Source: an uncultured Collinsella sp. (GTDB lineage: Bacteria; Actinomycetota; Coriobacteriia; Coriobacteriales; Coriobacteriaceae). From it: a stretch of DNA of 24,347 bases. Location: NCBI GenBank assembly GCA_959599095.1, contig CAUGGC010000031.1, positions 1 to 24,347 of the forward strand. The letters run 5' to 3'. The notes beneath the pieces are model-generated. The model was given only the letters and a program-made list of their open reading frames with translations, did not search any database and was not told the origin of the DNA. How positions within the stretch are numbered: position 1 is the stretch's first letter; each line of letters opens with the position of its first letter. The position numbers and the translations under genes were made by a program. Of the stretch, positions 7,366 through 14,887 are shown in pieces.

Positions 7366-8379
7366 ATGCCGGACAACGGATCGATTCAAAAGAGAGACGC
7401 GAACGAGATGGCTCATGGGCGTCCTGTCCAGATAACCGAGCACACGACGGTAACAGAGCTGCAGCCCAGCCTGTCCGATGTCGTGTGCGCAAACAAAAAG
7501 CTGCAGATTGGCTTTATCGTTGCGCTCGTGGTGCTGGCGCTGCTGTCGGGCTTTGTAGCTCGTCCGCATTTTGCCGATTCCAAGACTTGGGACTCCACCA
7601 TCGAGGTTATCGACCAAAAGAAGGGCAATGTTTTGGCGCTCACGACCTCGTGCGTGGCGCTGTCTGCGGGTATTACCGCGCTGCCGGGCGATACGGGAAC
7701 GCCGGTTGCCGAGCAGCTCGCGCAGCTTTCAGGCAACCTTGGTATCGTGCTTGCCGTGCTATACCTCGAGAAATATTTGCTCACGATTTTGTGGTCGGTT
7801 GGCCTGGGCATCTTAATCCCATTTGCGTTGGTGCTCTTTGCGGTGTCGCTCGGCATTCACGGGCGCTGGAGCACGAGCGCCGTCCTGCGCCGCGTGGCAA
7901 CTCGCGTGCTGGTGGTCGCCATGATCGGCATGGTGTTGGTGCCTGCAAGCGTATGGGTGTCGCAAAAGGTCGACGAAACGTATCGAGTGAGCATCGAAGC
8001 AGCCGAGCAAAAGGCGACTAACGCTGCGAGCGCGGCAGATAGCGACAGCTCCAAAGCAAGCAAGAAAAAGGCCGAGTCCACAGAGTCCAAGAATGTGCTT
8101 GAGCAGCTTGCCGACGGCGCCTCGGGTCTTGTCACATCGGTGACTAGCGGCGCCAAGCAGATGACCGATGAAATTGTGCAGCAGGTGACCGATCTCATCG
8201 AAGGCGTCATCGTGATGATCGTGACCTCGTGCGTGATTCCGTTGCTGGTGCTCGCGGCGTTTTTGTGGCTGGGGCATGTGCTGCTGGGGATTGATATTTC
8301 CGGCCCCGCGAACTATCTGATGGGTCGTTTCTTGAGTGCTCCGTCCAAACATGCCAAGAAGAGCGGGCAGGCTGAGTAG
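7366..8379 (+). CDS. Membrane protein of unknown function
   Basis: A 337-residue protein I do not recognise by name. GAGGAGGT shortly before the ATG is the strongest ribosome site in the left half. Hydrophobic segments lie at about 47-65, 88-107, 124-163 (probably two helices), 180-198 and 279-308. A polar, Ser/Lys/Ala-rich stretch (about 215-245, with SDSSKASKKKAESTESK) and an amphipathic region (245-278) separate the last helix. A short motif ALPGDTGTPVAEQLAQ precedes the central helices. The absence of a cleavable signal and the length of the helices suggest an integral membrane protein. It has its own terminator and no obvious sugar role. I have only a vague impression of similar unnamed proteins in gut Firmicutes. 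Confidence 0.85.
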   Translation: MPDNGSIQKRDANEMAHGRPVQITEHTTVTELQPSLSDVVCANKKLQIGFIVALVVLALLSGFVARPHFADSKTWDSTIEVIDQKKGNVLALTTSCVALSAGITALPGDTGTPVAEQLAQLSGNLGIVLAVLYLEKYLLTILWSVGLGILIPFALVLFAVSLGIHGRWSTSAVLRRVATRVLVVAMIGMVLVPASVWVSQKVDETYRVSIEAAEQKATNAASAADSDSSKASKKKAESTESKNVLEQLADGASGLVTSVTSGAKQMTDEIVQQVTDLIEGVIVMIVTSCVIPLLVLAAFLWLGHVLLGIDISGPANYLMGRFLSAPSKHAKKSGQAE

Positions 8380-8413
8380 GCGGCAAAGCGATTTTTGGAA
8401 GATCAACCGCAAG

Positions 8414-8455
8414 AAGGGCGGCCGAGACACGTTCTCGGCCGCCCTTTTGTTTGTT
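8414..8455 (+). terminator. Rho-independent terminator after the membrane-protein gene
   Basis: AAGGGCGGCCGAG (8414-8426) pairs perfectly with CTCGGCCGCCCTT (8434-8446), followed by TTGTTTGTT. Confidence 0.92.
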
Positions 8456-8485
8456 GAACACATGGTCACTACGTCCGCGCCGGGC

Positions 8486-8515
8486 CCAAACGGTCGGCAA
8501 TCATCCGCGAACGGT
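8486..8515 (-). promoter_or_regulatory. LytTR-like direct-repeat pair upstream of lacA (reverse orientation)
   Basis: On the minus strand: ACCGTTCGC, 12 bases, ACCGTTTGG. Both boxes fit the motif well. Unlike the other five sites, it points away from the gene it precedes (lacA, plus strand), so its role is less clear. Confidence 0.45.
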
Positions 8516-8518
8516 ACA

Positions 8519-8592
8519 TGTTCAAAAAAGAACAAAGATAAACAAATAGTTGTTGCAGTCGATGTTCGAATGTGTTCAAATAAACATGAACA
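8519..8592. promoter_or_regulatory. TGTTC/GAACA palindromes in the lacA leader region
   Basis: TGTTC (8519-8523) and GAACA (8530-8534) flank six A residues. TGTTCA (8573-8578) and TGAACA (8587-8592) flank an 8-base spacer. A possible weak promoter (TTGCAG at 8553, TCAAAT at 8576) lies in between. These could be operator half-sites of an unidentified repressor. The 8380-8686 gap otherwise holds only the terminator and the LytTR-like pair. Confidence 0.35.
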
Positions 8593-8686
8593 GTGAAGAA
8601 CCGCACATTCAGATGCCCGGACCTGAACGCGATTCAACACTTCCAAACAGAAACTACGCACCTGCGTATCTCTCAAGGAGGATGTC

Positions 8687-9115
8687 ATGAGGGTTGTAAT
8701 CGCTTCCGATGTCGACGGTATGTCGATGAAGGAGTCCATCAAGGAGATGCTCATCGCCGACGGTCACGAGGTCGTCGACTATTCCGAGACCCCTGCTGCG
8801 GACTTTGTCGATTCCGCGACCGCCGTTGCCAAGGACCTGCTGGAGCACAAGGATTCCCAGGGCTTCGCATTCGATAAGTACGGCGTCGGCTCCTATATGG
8901 CCGCCGTCAAGATCAAGGGCATGGTCGTCGCCAACATTTCCGACGAGCGTTCCGCCTACATGACCCGCGAGCACAACGGCTCGCGCATGGTCACCATGGG
9001 CCCGGGCGTTGTGGGCACCGAGGTCGCCAAGAAGATCGCCCGCGAGTTCCTGCGCGCCCAGTACGCCGGCGGTCGTCACCAGATCCGTGTCGACATGCTC
9101 AATAAGATGGCCTAA
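8687..9115 (+). CDS. lacA: Galactose-6-phosphate isomerase, LacA subunit
   Basis: Together with LacB it converts galactose-6-phosphate to tagatose-6-phosphate in the cytoplasm. It has 142 residues, the family length, and belongs to the RpiB/LacA/LacB fold. The C-terminal stretch ending GGRHQIRVDMLNKM is close to the staphylococcal LacA terminus as I recall it, as is the middle SDERSAYMTREHNGSRM. AAGGAGG six bases upstream sets the start. It opens the lacA-lacB-lacX-lacC operon; lacB follows after 63 bases. LacA subunits lack the CGTG motif of LacB, as here, which supports a two-subunit enzyme. Confidence 0.96.
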   Translation: MRVVIASDVDGMSMKESIKEMLIADGHEVVDYSETPAADFVDSATAVAKDLLEHKDSQGFAFDKYGVGSYMAAVKIKGMVVANISDERSAYMTREHNGSRMVTMGPGVVGTEVAKKIAREFLRAQYAGGRHQIRVDMLNKMA

Positions 9116-9178
9116 CGAGAGCCACCGAGAACTCGAACTTCTACCTCAACTTGTGAATTCAGACGAAAGGACGTTCTG

Positions 9179-9703
9179 ATGAAGAAGACCATCGCAATCG
9201 GTTGCGACCATATCGTTACGGACGAGAAGATCTATCTGGCCGACCGCCTGGAGCAGGCTGGCTACAAGGTGCTCGACTGCGGCACTTACAGCCACACCCG
9301 TACGCACTATCCCATCTACGGTAAGGCCGTGGGCGAGGCTGTTGCCAGCGGCAAGGCCGACTTTGGCGTGGCCCTGTGCGGCACCGGCATCGGCATCACG
9401 AACGCCGTCAATAAGGTTCCCGGCGCCCGCTGCGCCCTGGTCCGCGACATGACCTCTGCCCTGTATGCCCGTCGCGAGCTCAACGCCAACATCGTGGGCT
9501 TTGGCGGCAAGATCACCGGCGAGTTCCTGATGGCCGACATTATGCTTGCCTTCCTGGAAGAGCCCTACGACAAGACTCCCGAGCATGATGCCCTGATTGC
9601 CAAGATCGACGCCTGCAACAAGGCCGACGCCGAGGCTCAGGCCGACCCGCACTTCTTTGACGAGTTCCTCGAGAAGTGGGACCGCGGCGAGTATCACGAC
9701 TAG
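9179..9703 (+). CDS. lacB: Galactose-6-phosphate isomerase, LacB subunit
   Basis: Partner of LacA in the isomerase. It has 174 residues, matching the family. It opens MKKTIAIGCDHIVTDE with the GCDH substrate motif, carries the RpiB-type catalytic loop ALCGTGIGITNAVNKVPG near residues 70-90, and ends with the LacB-specific tail ADPHFFDEFLEKWDRGEYHD. AAAGGA lies about eight bases upstream. Linked to lacA by 63 bases with no terminator between them, it is cotranscribed. A 119-base gap follows before lacX with no clear promoter or terminator. Confidence 0.97.
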   Translation: MKKTIAIGCDHIVTDEKIYLADRLEQAGYKVLDCGTYSHTRTHYPIYGKAVGEAVASGKADFGVALCGTGIGITNAVNKVPGARCALVRDMTSALYARRELNANIVGFGGKITGEFLMADIMLAFLEEPYDKTPEHDALIAKIDACNKADAEAQADPHFFDEFLEKWDRGEYHD

Positions 9704-9822
9704 CGGGTATCCGGCGAAATTTACTAGTCCGTTGACGGCTCGCGTTTCTGTGAGGGGGCGCGGGCCGGTTTTCTATCAGCCCTATTGACTTGGCGGGCTG
9801 TCGTAAGAAAGGGAAGGCTCCT

Positions 9823-10704
9823 ATGGAGTTTGTTCTTGATAACGGTTTTGTTCGCGTGGCACTGAGCACGGCGGGCGGGTCGTTCACTTCTATTGCGGCC
9901 AACGGCCGTGAGTACCTGTGGCAGGGCGACCCGGCGGTCTGGTCGGGCCAGGCACCCATTTGCTTCCCGATCTGCGGTGGCCTTCGTGACGGTCGCGCAA
10001 TGACCATGGGCGGCCGCGAGGTCAAGCTCGCCCGCCACGGCTTTGCGCGCAAACAGGAGTGGAAGCTCGAGGAACAGAGCGACAACATGGTTGCGCTGAG
10101 CCTAAGCTCTGCCGACCATGCCGAGTTGCTCGAGCAGTACCCGTATCCGTTTAAGATCGTTGCTCGTTACACGATCGATTCGGAAAAGGTGGCCGTGTCG
10201 TACGAGGTGACCAATGAGGGCACCGAGGACATGCCGTTCTTTGTGGGCGGTCACCCCGGCTTTAAGTGTCCGCTCGACGAGGGCGAGTCCTATGACGATT
10301 ACGAGCTCCGTTTTGAGCAGCGCGAGTCCACCGAGCTCTGTACTGCCGTTCCCTCGACGGGCCTGATTGATGTTGAGCGTCGCAGCAAGAACCCCATGAT
10401 CGGCCAGAACCTGCCGCTTACCCACGAACTCTTCGACTTTGCGGAGACCATCTTTGACGTGCTCGGGAGCCGCGTGGTTACGCTGACCAAGAAAACCGAG
10501 GACAAGGGCGTGCGCCTGACGTTCCCCGATATGCCATACCTGATTGTGTGGAGCAAGCCCGAGGGTGACTTTGTTGCCGTGGAACCGTGGGGCGGCCTGT
10601 CCACCTGCTCCGATGAGGACGATATTCTGGAGCACAAGCGCGGCTGCCTGGTTGCCAAGCCGGGGGAGACCGTCACCCGCGGCTTTGAGATCGAGATCCT
10701 TTAA
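9823..10704 (+). CDS. lacX: LacX-type aldose 1-epimerase family protein
   Basis: A 293-residue member of the galactose-mutarotase fold. It resembles the LacX protein that ends the Lactococcus lactis lac operon more than classical GalM, which occurs separately here at 14888. H72 in RHGFAR, H144 in VGGHPGF and E254 in VAVEPWGG are the likely catalytic residues. The start ATG at 9823 has GGGAAGG upstream; a TTG at 9790 is in frame but has no ribosome site. LacX function is not firmly known: an epimerase acting on galactose-6-phosphate or another hexose phosphate is plausible. Its place between lacB and lacC ties it to the tagatose pathway. Confidence 0.88.
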   Translation: MEFVLDNGFVRVALSTAGGSFTSIAANGREYLWQGDPAVWSGQAPICFPICGGLRDGRAMTMGGREVKLARHGFARKQEWKLEEQSDNMVALSLSSADHAELLEQYPYPFKIVARYTIDSEKVAVSYEVTNEGTEDMPFFVGGHPGFKCPLDEGESYDDYELRFEQRESTELCTAVPSTGLIDVERRSKNPMIGQNLPLTHELFDFAETIFDVLGSRVVTLTKKTEDKGVRLTFPDMPYLIVWSKPEGDFVAVEPWGGLSTCSDEDDILEHKRGCLVAKPGETVTRGFEIEIL

Positions 10705-10760
10705 CGAGCTATCGTATGTTTGGGGTCGCGCGTGTCGTGCCCCGGAAACAGGAGTTCAAC

Positions 10761-11696
10761 ATGATTCTGACCGTTACCATGAACCCGTCGATTGATACGC
10801 GCTATCAGCTCGACAAGCTGATTATCGACGACGTTAACCGCGTGACGCCCGAAAAGACTGCCGGCGGCAAGGGTCTCAACGTGAGCCGTGTGCTGCTGCA
10901 GTTGGGCGACGATGTGCTCGCGACCGGTCTGCTCGGCGGCCACATGGGTGCCTATATGGCCGAGCTTATGGATGCCGACGGCGTCAAGAACGACTTTGTG
11001 CCCATCGCCGGCGAGACGCGCATTTGCCTGAATATTCTGCACGAGGGTAATCAGACCGAGCTGCTGGAGAGCGGCCCGCAGATTGCCCCGGCCGAGCTCG
11101 AGGCCTTTACGGCCAAGTTCGCCGAGCTTGTAGCGAAGGCTGACGTCGTGACGCTTTCGGGCTCGCTGCCGCGTGGCGTCGATGCCGGCTACTATGCCGA
11201 GCTTGTCAAGATCGCCGAGGAGGCGGGCGCCAAGGTGCTGCTCGACACCTCGGGTGCATCGCTGGAGGCCGCGCTGGAGTCCGACGCTAAGCCTGAGCTC
11301 GTAAAGCCCAACCTGACCGAGATTAACGGCCTGCTGGGTACGTCCTTTACGACCGATGATGTCGATGCCCTGCGCGAGGCGCTTGCCGCCGATGACCGCT
11401 TTGCCGGTATTCCCTGGGTTGTCGTTTCGATGGGTGCTGCCGGTTCGGTGGGCTTCCATGAGGGTCGCGCGTTCCGCGCCAAGACGCCCGCGATTGCGGC
11501 TGTGAACGCGACGGGTTCCGGCGACTCGACCATCGCCGGCTTTGCGCATGCCATTGCTGCTGGTGCCGACGACGTCACGGTGCTCAAGACCGCCAATACC
11601 TGCGGCAAGCTCAACGCCATGGATCCCAAGACCGGCCACCTGGTCATGGATCGCTGGGACGAGATCTACAACAGCGTTGAGGTCGTAGAGTTGTAG
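10761..11696 (+). CDS. lacC: Tagatose-6-phosphate kinase
   Basis: PfkB-family kinase that makes tagatose-1,6-bisphosphate from tagatose-6-phosphate. It has 311 residues, the LacC length. The first PfkB signature is KTAGGKGLNVSRVL (about 32-45), and the second is NATGSGDSTIAG with catalytic base D255. The N-terminus MILTVTMNPSID is typical of the LacC/FruK group. AGGAG precedes the ATG at 10761; an upstream in-frame ATG at 10716 lacks a ribosome site. 1-phosphofructokinase is the alternative in this family, but the lacA/lacB context and length favour LacC. The aldolase gene lacD, which normally follows, is absent: after the stop come inverted repeats and the convergent galT. Confidence 0.94.
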   Translation: MILTVTMNPSIDTRYQLDKLIIDDVNRVTPEKTAGGKGLNVSRVLLQLGDDVLATGLLGGHMGAYMAELMDADGVKNDFVPIAGETRICLNILHEGNQTELLESGPQIAPAELEAFTAKFAELVAKADVVTLSGSLPRGVDAGYYAELVKIAEEAGAKVLLDTSGASLEAALESDAKPELVKPNLTEINGLLGTSFTTDDVDALREALAADDRFAGIPWVVVSMGAAGSVGFHEGRAFRAKTPAIAAVNATGSGDSTIAGFAHAIAAGADDVTVLKTANTCGKLNAMDPKTGHLVMDRWDEIYNSVEVVEL

Positions 11697-11718
11697 CGGT
11701 TGCGACTCCTAATAGAAT

Positions 11719-11782
11719 GAGCGTGGATAATCTCCCGCTTTTGGTGCCCATACGAGCTCAAAGTGGGAGATTTTCCACGCTC
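11719..11782. repeat. Intergenic inverted repeat, 23-base arms
   Basis: The left arm (11719-11741, starting GAGCGTGGATAATCTCC) and right arm (11760-11782) match at 21 of 23 positions around an 18-base spacer. It lies just after lacC, but no U-tract follows, so terminator function is doubtful. Confidence 0.75.
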
Positions 11783-11788
11783 GAGTCA

Positions 11789-11846
11789 TTAGTCGTCGGG
11801 GACGTTCTTGTTTGACTAGTCGTTTAAGAGCGTCCCCAATGACTAA
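11789..11846. repeat. Inverted pair of GGGGAC-core repeats
   Basis: The left arm (11789-11809, TTAGTCGTCGGGGACGTTCT) and right arm (11826-11846) match at 18 of 21 positions. The unit is the same as the direct repeats at 7232-7278. The 16-base spacer carries an ACTAGT palindrome. Confidence 0.75.
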
Positions 11847-11849
11847 CCA

Positions 11850-11891
11850 ATAAAACGGCGCCCGCCGGCGATGTTGCCGGCGGGCGCCGTT
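11850..11891 (-). terminator. Rho-independent terminator of galT
   Basis: A 16-base, mostly GC stem (11854-11869 with 11876-11891) around a 6-base loop is followed on the minus strand by TTTATTGG. It begins about 47 bases past the galT stop. Confidence 0.9.
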
Positions 11892-11938
11892 GTCGTGTGG
11901 GCGGAAATGATCCGTTTTCCTCCGTCCCCAAGGGATCA

Positions 11939-13567
11939 TTACAGCGAGTCGATGAAGCGCTGTTGGGCGGCGCGGCCGGCTTCGTCCCACTTAAAGACGC
12001 CGGCGTTGTCGAGCACGTGGCCAAACACCACGCCGACCTCCTCGTGCAGGATATCGATGGCGTTGTCCGCCGTAAGCTCGTCGACGCGGCGGGCATAGAC
12101 ATCCTCGGCCCACGCGGCATGGCTACGGCAAAGATCATCGCCCTCGAGCGCGCCGGCAAGGTCGTAGCTGGCATCGGCTTTGGCCGCCAGCAGATGCTCG
12201 CGGACAGCGCCGAGTTCGGGGACCAAGCGCGGCGGCAAAATGGCCAGACCCATAACCTCGATCAGGCCGATGTTCTCCTTCTTAATGTGGTGATACTCGG
12301 CATGCGGGTGGAAAACGCCCAGCGGATGCTCGTCGGTCGTGATATTGCAGCGAAGCGCCAGGTAGGCCTCGTAAATCTCGCCGCCGGCGTTGCCGCGGGA
12401 GTCGACGCGGCGGATGACGGGCGTCACGGTGTTGTGCGCTACGCCGTCGTCCGTGTGCGCGATAACGCCCACAGACTCATCGGTCCACTCGCGCCAGGCG
12501 AGGATAATCTTCTCGGCAGCATCGAGCAGCTGAGCGCGGTCATGCGAGCGCAGACGCAGCACCGAGAGCGGCCACTGCAGCACGGTGCCGCTGACCTGGT
12601 CAAAGCCGGGCACGCTGAACTGCGAGACCTCGGCGGCGTGCATCATGGGGAACTCATGCGCGCCACCCTGGAAGTGGTCGTGCGACAGAATCGAGCCGCC
12701 CACAATGGGCAGGTCGGCGTTGGAGCCAATGAAGTAGTGCGGGAACAGGTCCACAAAATCGAGCAGACAGGTCAGGCCCTTGCGGTCGACGTGCATCGGA
12801 CGATGCTCGGAGCTCATGGCAATGCAGTGCTCGTTAAAGTACGCGTACGGGCTGTACTGGAAGCCCCAGCGCTCGCCGTCGAGCTGGATGGGGATAACGC
12901 GCAGATTCTGTCGGGCGGGGTGAGCGCCGCCGTCGGCTGCGGCGGAGCGTCCGGGATAGCCCTCGTTTTCGATGCAGAGCTGGCAGGCGGGATACTTCTC
13001 GCCCGTGTTCTTGGCTGCACCTGCCGCGGCGATATCGCGCGGGTCCTTCTCAGGTTTGGACAGGTTGATGGTGATCTCCAGGTCGCCCCAGTTGGTGGAA
13101 GTGCTCCACTTGATGTTGCGCGCGATGGCGGCGCGGCGCACGTAACCGGCGTCACAGCACAGGCCGTAGAACCAGTCGGTCGCGGCGCGAGGCTCGTTGA
13201 CGCCCATACGTCCGTTGAACTCCTCGTTTACAACCGAAGGCCTCGGCATGAGCGCGCCCATGATGCGCATGGCGATGCGGTCGCGGCCCGACGCCGTGTC
13301 CTCGGCAGCACCGTTGGCAACGGCGGCCTCGGAAAGCACGGCAAGTGTGCCCTCCAGGTCAAAGTTGGGGAGTGTATCGGGGTGCAAGAGCGAAATCTTC
13401 TCGGTCTTGAGCGCCCAAGCCATGTCGAGTGCGGGACCCGTGGCGCCGATGCACTCCAAAATGGTGTTGTATGCCCAGATGCGATCGTCCTGGCCGATCA
13501 TCGATCGGTGGATAGCGTACTCGATCAGGTTCTGCGCGGCCTCGCGCACGTCAGTCATTACAGCCAT
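11939..13567 (-). CDS. galT: Galactose-1-phosphate uridylyltransferase (Firmicute-type, long form)
   Basis: Leloir enzyme exchanging UDP-glucose and galactose-1-phosphate to give UDP-galactose and glucose-1-phosphate. Its 542 residues fit the long GalT class of low-GC Gram-positives rather than the 350-residue E. coli class. Family motifs are YFNEHCIAMSSEHRPM (about 243-258) and PIVGGSILSHDHFQGG (287-302, H296/H298 near the active site). C195 and C198 form a CxxC that might bind metal. The start ATG at 13567 overlaps the galK end by 10 bases with AGGGGG ten bases upstream. ATG at 13558 would give a tighter TAATG overlap. Either way translation is coupled to galK. A strong terminator follows. 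Confidence 0.94.
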   Translation of the reverse strand: MAVMTDVREAAQNLIEYAIHRSMIGQDDRIWAYNTILECIGATGPALDMAWALKTEKISLLHPDTLPNFDLEGTLAVLSEAAVANGAAEDTASGRDRIAMRIMGALMPRPSVVNEEFNGRMGVNEPRAATDWFYGLCCDAGYVRRAAIARNIKWSTSTNWGDLEITINLSKPEKDPRDIAAAGAAKNTGEKYPACQLCIENEGYPGRSAAADGGAHPARQNLRVIPIQLDGERWGFQYSPYAYFNEHCIAMSSEHRPMHVDRKGLTCLLDFVDLFPHYFIGSNADLPIVGGSILSHDHFQGGAHEFPMMHAAEVSQFSVPGFDQVSGTVLQWPLSVLRLRSHDRAQLLDAAEKIILAWREWTDESVGVIAHTDDGVAHNTVTPVIRRVDSRGNAGGEIYEAYLALRCNITTDEHPLGVFHPHAEYHHIKKENIGLIEVMGLAILPPRLVPELGAVREHLLAAKADASYDLAGALEGDDLCRSHAAWAEDVYARRVDELTADNAIDILHEEVGVVFGHVLDNAGVFKWDEAGRAAQQRFIDSL

Positions 13568-14763
13568 GCCGCGTAAGCCCCCTTGTCAGAGATGGCGTAG
13601 TGACGGGCAGAGCCCTCGCCCAGCCAGCTGTTCATCTTGGTGATGAAGGTGTCGACCAGATCGAGCGGTACGAAGGCCTGGATGGTACCGCCAAAGCCGC
13701 CGCCGTGAATACGAACGGCGCCACGGCCGTCGAGCACATGCTCGGCAAGAGCAAGCGCGTACATGGAAGGCTGCTCGGCACCCAGTTTGGCAACAACATT
13801 CTGCAGGTACATGGCGGAGCTGGCGCCGGACTCGCGCGTCAGGACCAGGAACTGGTCAATGTCGCCGGCGTTCAGGGCCGCCCAGCGCTTATCGACCAGG
13901 CCGTTCTCGTACCAGTAGTGAACGGCGCGCAGGCAGGCACGGTCGCCCAGCTTGGCGCGCAGCTCGGGGAGCTTGGCGTCAAAATCGGCAACGTTTACCT
14001 CGCACAGGCGTGCCTTGCCAAACTCTGCGGCGACGTCTTGCATTTCGCGCGGAACGGCGGCGTAGTCATCGGTGGCGGCCACGTGGTCGGCGCCGACCTT
14101 AACGAGCACGAGCGCATAGCCGTGATCCTCAAAGTTGAGCTCGAGCTTCTGGGTCTTAGGCTGAGCCTGATCCTCAAAGTCCATGTAAGCAAGGCCGCCC
14201 AGGCACACAGCGGCCTGGTCCATCAGACCGCAGGGCTTGCCGTAGTAGTTGTTCTCGGTGCGCTGGCTCATCTGAGCGAGCGTGACGGGCTCAATGGCGG
14301 GCGCGCCCCAGAGCGTCTCCATGGCACGACCGTACGCGGCCTCGACGGCGGCAGAGCTGGAAAGGCCGCCACCCGAGGGGACGGAGCAGGTGAAGGCGAA
14401 GTCGAAGCCGTGGGGCTCAACGCCAAGGGCTGCAATTTCGTGGGCCATACCACGCACGAGGCTTGCGGACGCGCCCTTCTCGGACTCCTGAACATCCAGC
14501 GTGTCGAGCGCGATCTCAAACGTGGGATAGCCCTCGTCGGCAACGCGGACCTTGTTGGAGTCGGTTGCCACGGCGATGCCGTCGACGGCGACATCGAGCG
14601 AGCCGGCGATAACATGACCGCCCTCGTGATCGGTGTGATTGCCGCTGATCTCGGAACGCCCGGGCGCGTGCACGTAGAGCACCTGGCGATCGCCGATGGG
14701 GCCAAACTCCTCCTCAAACAGCTTGGTGAGCGTGGCGAGTGTCTTTTCGTCGGGGGCGGTCAT
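13558..14763 (-). CDS. galK: Galactokinase
   Basis: GHMP-family kinase that phosphorylates alpha-galactose at C1 with ATP. It has 401 residues. The galactokinase signature is GRSEISGNHTDHEGG (35-49), a variant of the usual GRVNLIGEHTDYNGG seen in Gram-positive relatives. The ATP-binding loop is VPSGGGLSSSAA (128-139), the catalytic base is D182 in CGLMDQAA, and the third motif is HGGGFGGT (353-360). AAAGGAA lies before the ATG. Overlapping galT directly downstream completes the first Leloir steps; galE is not in the window. An 18-base palindrome at 14807-14824 in its promoter region matches four other sites near galactose genes, so the LacI protein at 16264 is the likely repressor. Confidence 0.96.
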   Translation of the reverse strand: MTAPDEKTLATLTKLFEEEFGPIGDRQVLYVHAPGRSEISGNHTDHEGGHVIAGSLDVAVDGIAVATDSNKVRVADEGYPTFEIALDTLDVQESEKGASASLVRGMAHEIAALGVEPHGFDFAFTCSVPSGGGLSSSAAVEAAYGRAMETLWGAPAIEPVTLAQMSQRTENNYYGKPCGLMDQAAVCLGGLAYMDFEDQAQPKTQKLELNFEDHGYALVLVKVGADHVAATDDYAAVPREMQDVAAEFGKARLCEVNVADFDAKLPELRAKLGDRACLRAVHYWYENGLVDKRWAALNAGDIDQFLVLTRESGASSAMYLQNVVAKLGAEQPSMYALALAEHVLDGRGAVRIHGGGFGGTIQAFVPLDLVDTFITKMNSWLGEGSARHYAISDKGAYAAWL

Positions 14764-14806
14764 GGTGTCTTCCTTTCTTGGCTATCCCGAGTTACCGGGC
14801 TTTGCT

Positions 14807-14824
14807 TATGAGTACGTAAACATA
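14807..14824. promoter_or_regulatory. LacI-family operator, TACGT type, galK promoter
   Basis: TATGAGTACGTAAACATA has seven of nine symmetric pairs. The core ATGAGTACGTAAACAT is identical to the site before mglA at 20390-20405. Located 44 bases before the galK start. Confidence 0.75.
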
Positions 14825-14827
14825 TCA

Positions 14828-14874
14828 AGGTGCGAGGGAGTAGCCGGGAGTCATAACGCTGCTCCCTCGCACCT
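14828..14874 (-). terminator. Probable terminator or attenuating hairpin after galM
   Basis: A 13-base perfect stem (AGGTGCGAGGGAG at 14828-14840 with 14862-14874) extends by four more pairs, one of them G-T. It lies 14 bases past the galM stop. Only a weak U-rich run (TTGATATGTTT) follows, so readthrough into galK-galT is possible. Confidence 0.55.
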
Positions 14875-14887
14875 CGACGAGGGTGGG

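Noticed and set aside
7317..8021. 234-codon plus-strand frame overlapping the membrane-protein gene
   Set aside because: The other frame (7366-8379) has the strong ribosome site, membrane helices and a terminator directly after its stop; this one is Arg/Cys/Gly-rich noise.
11897..13576. 559-codon open frame opposite galT
   Set aside because: Shadow of galT, and it begins inside the galT terminator region.
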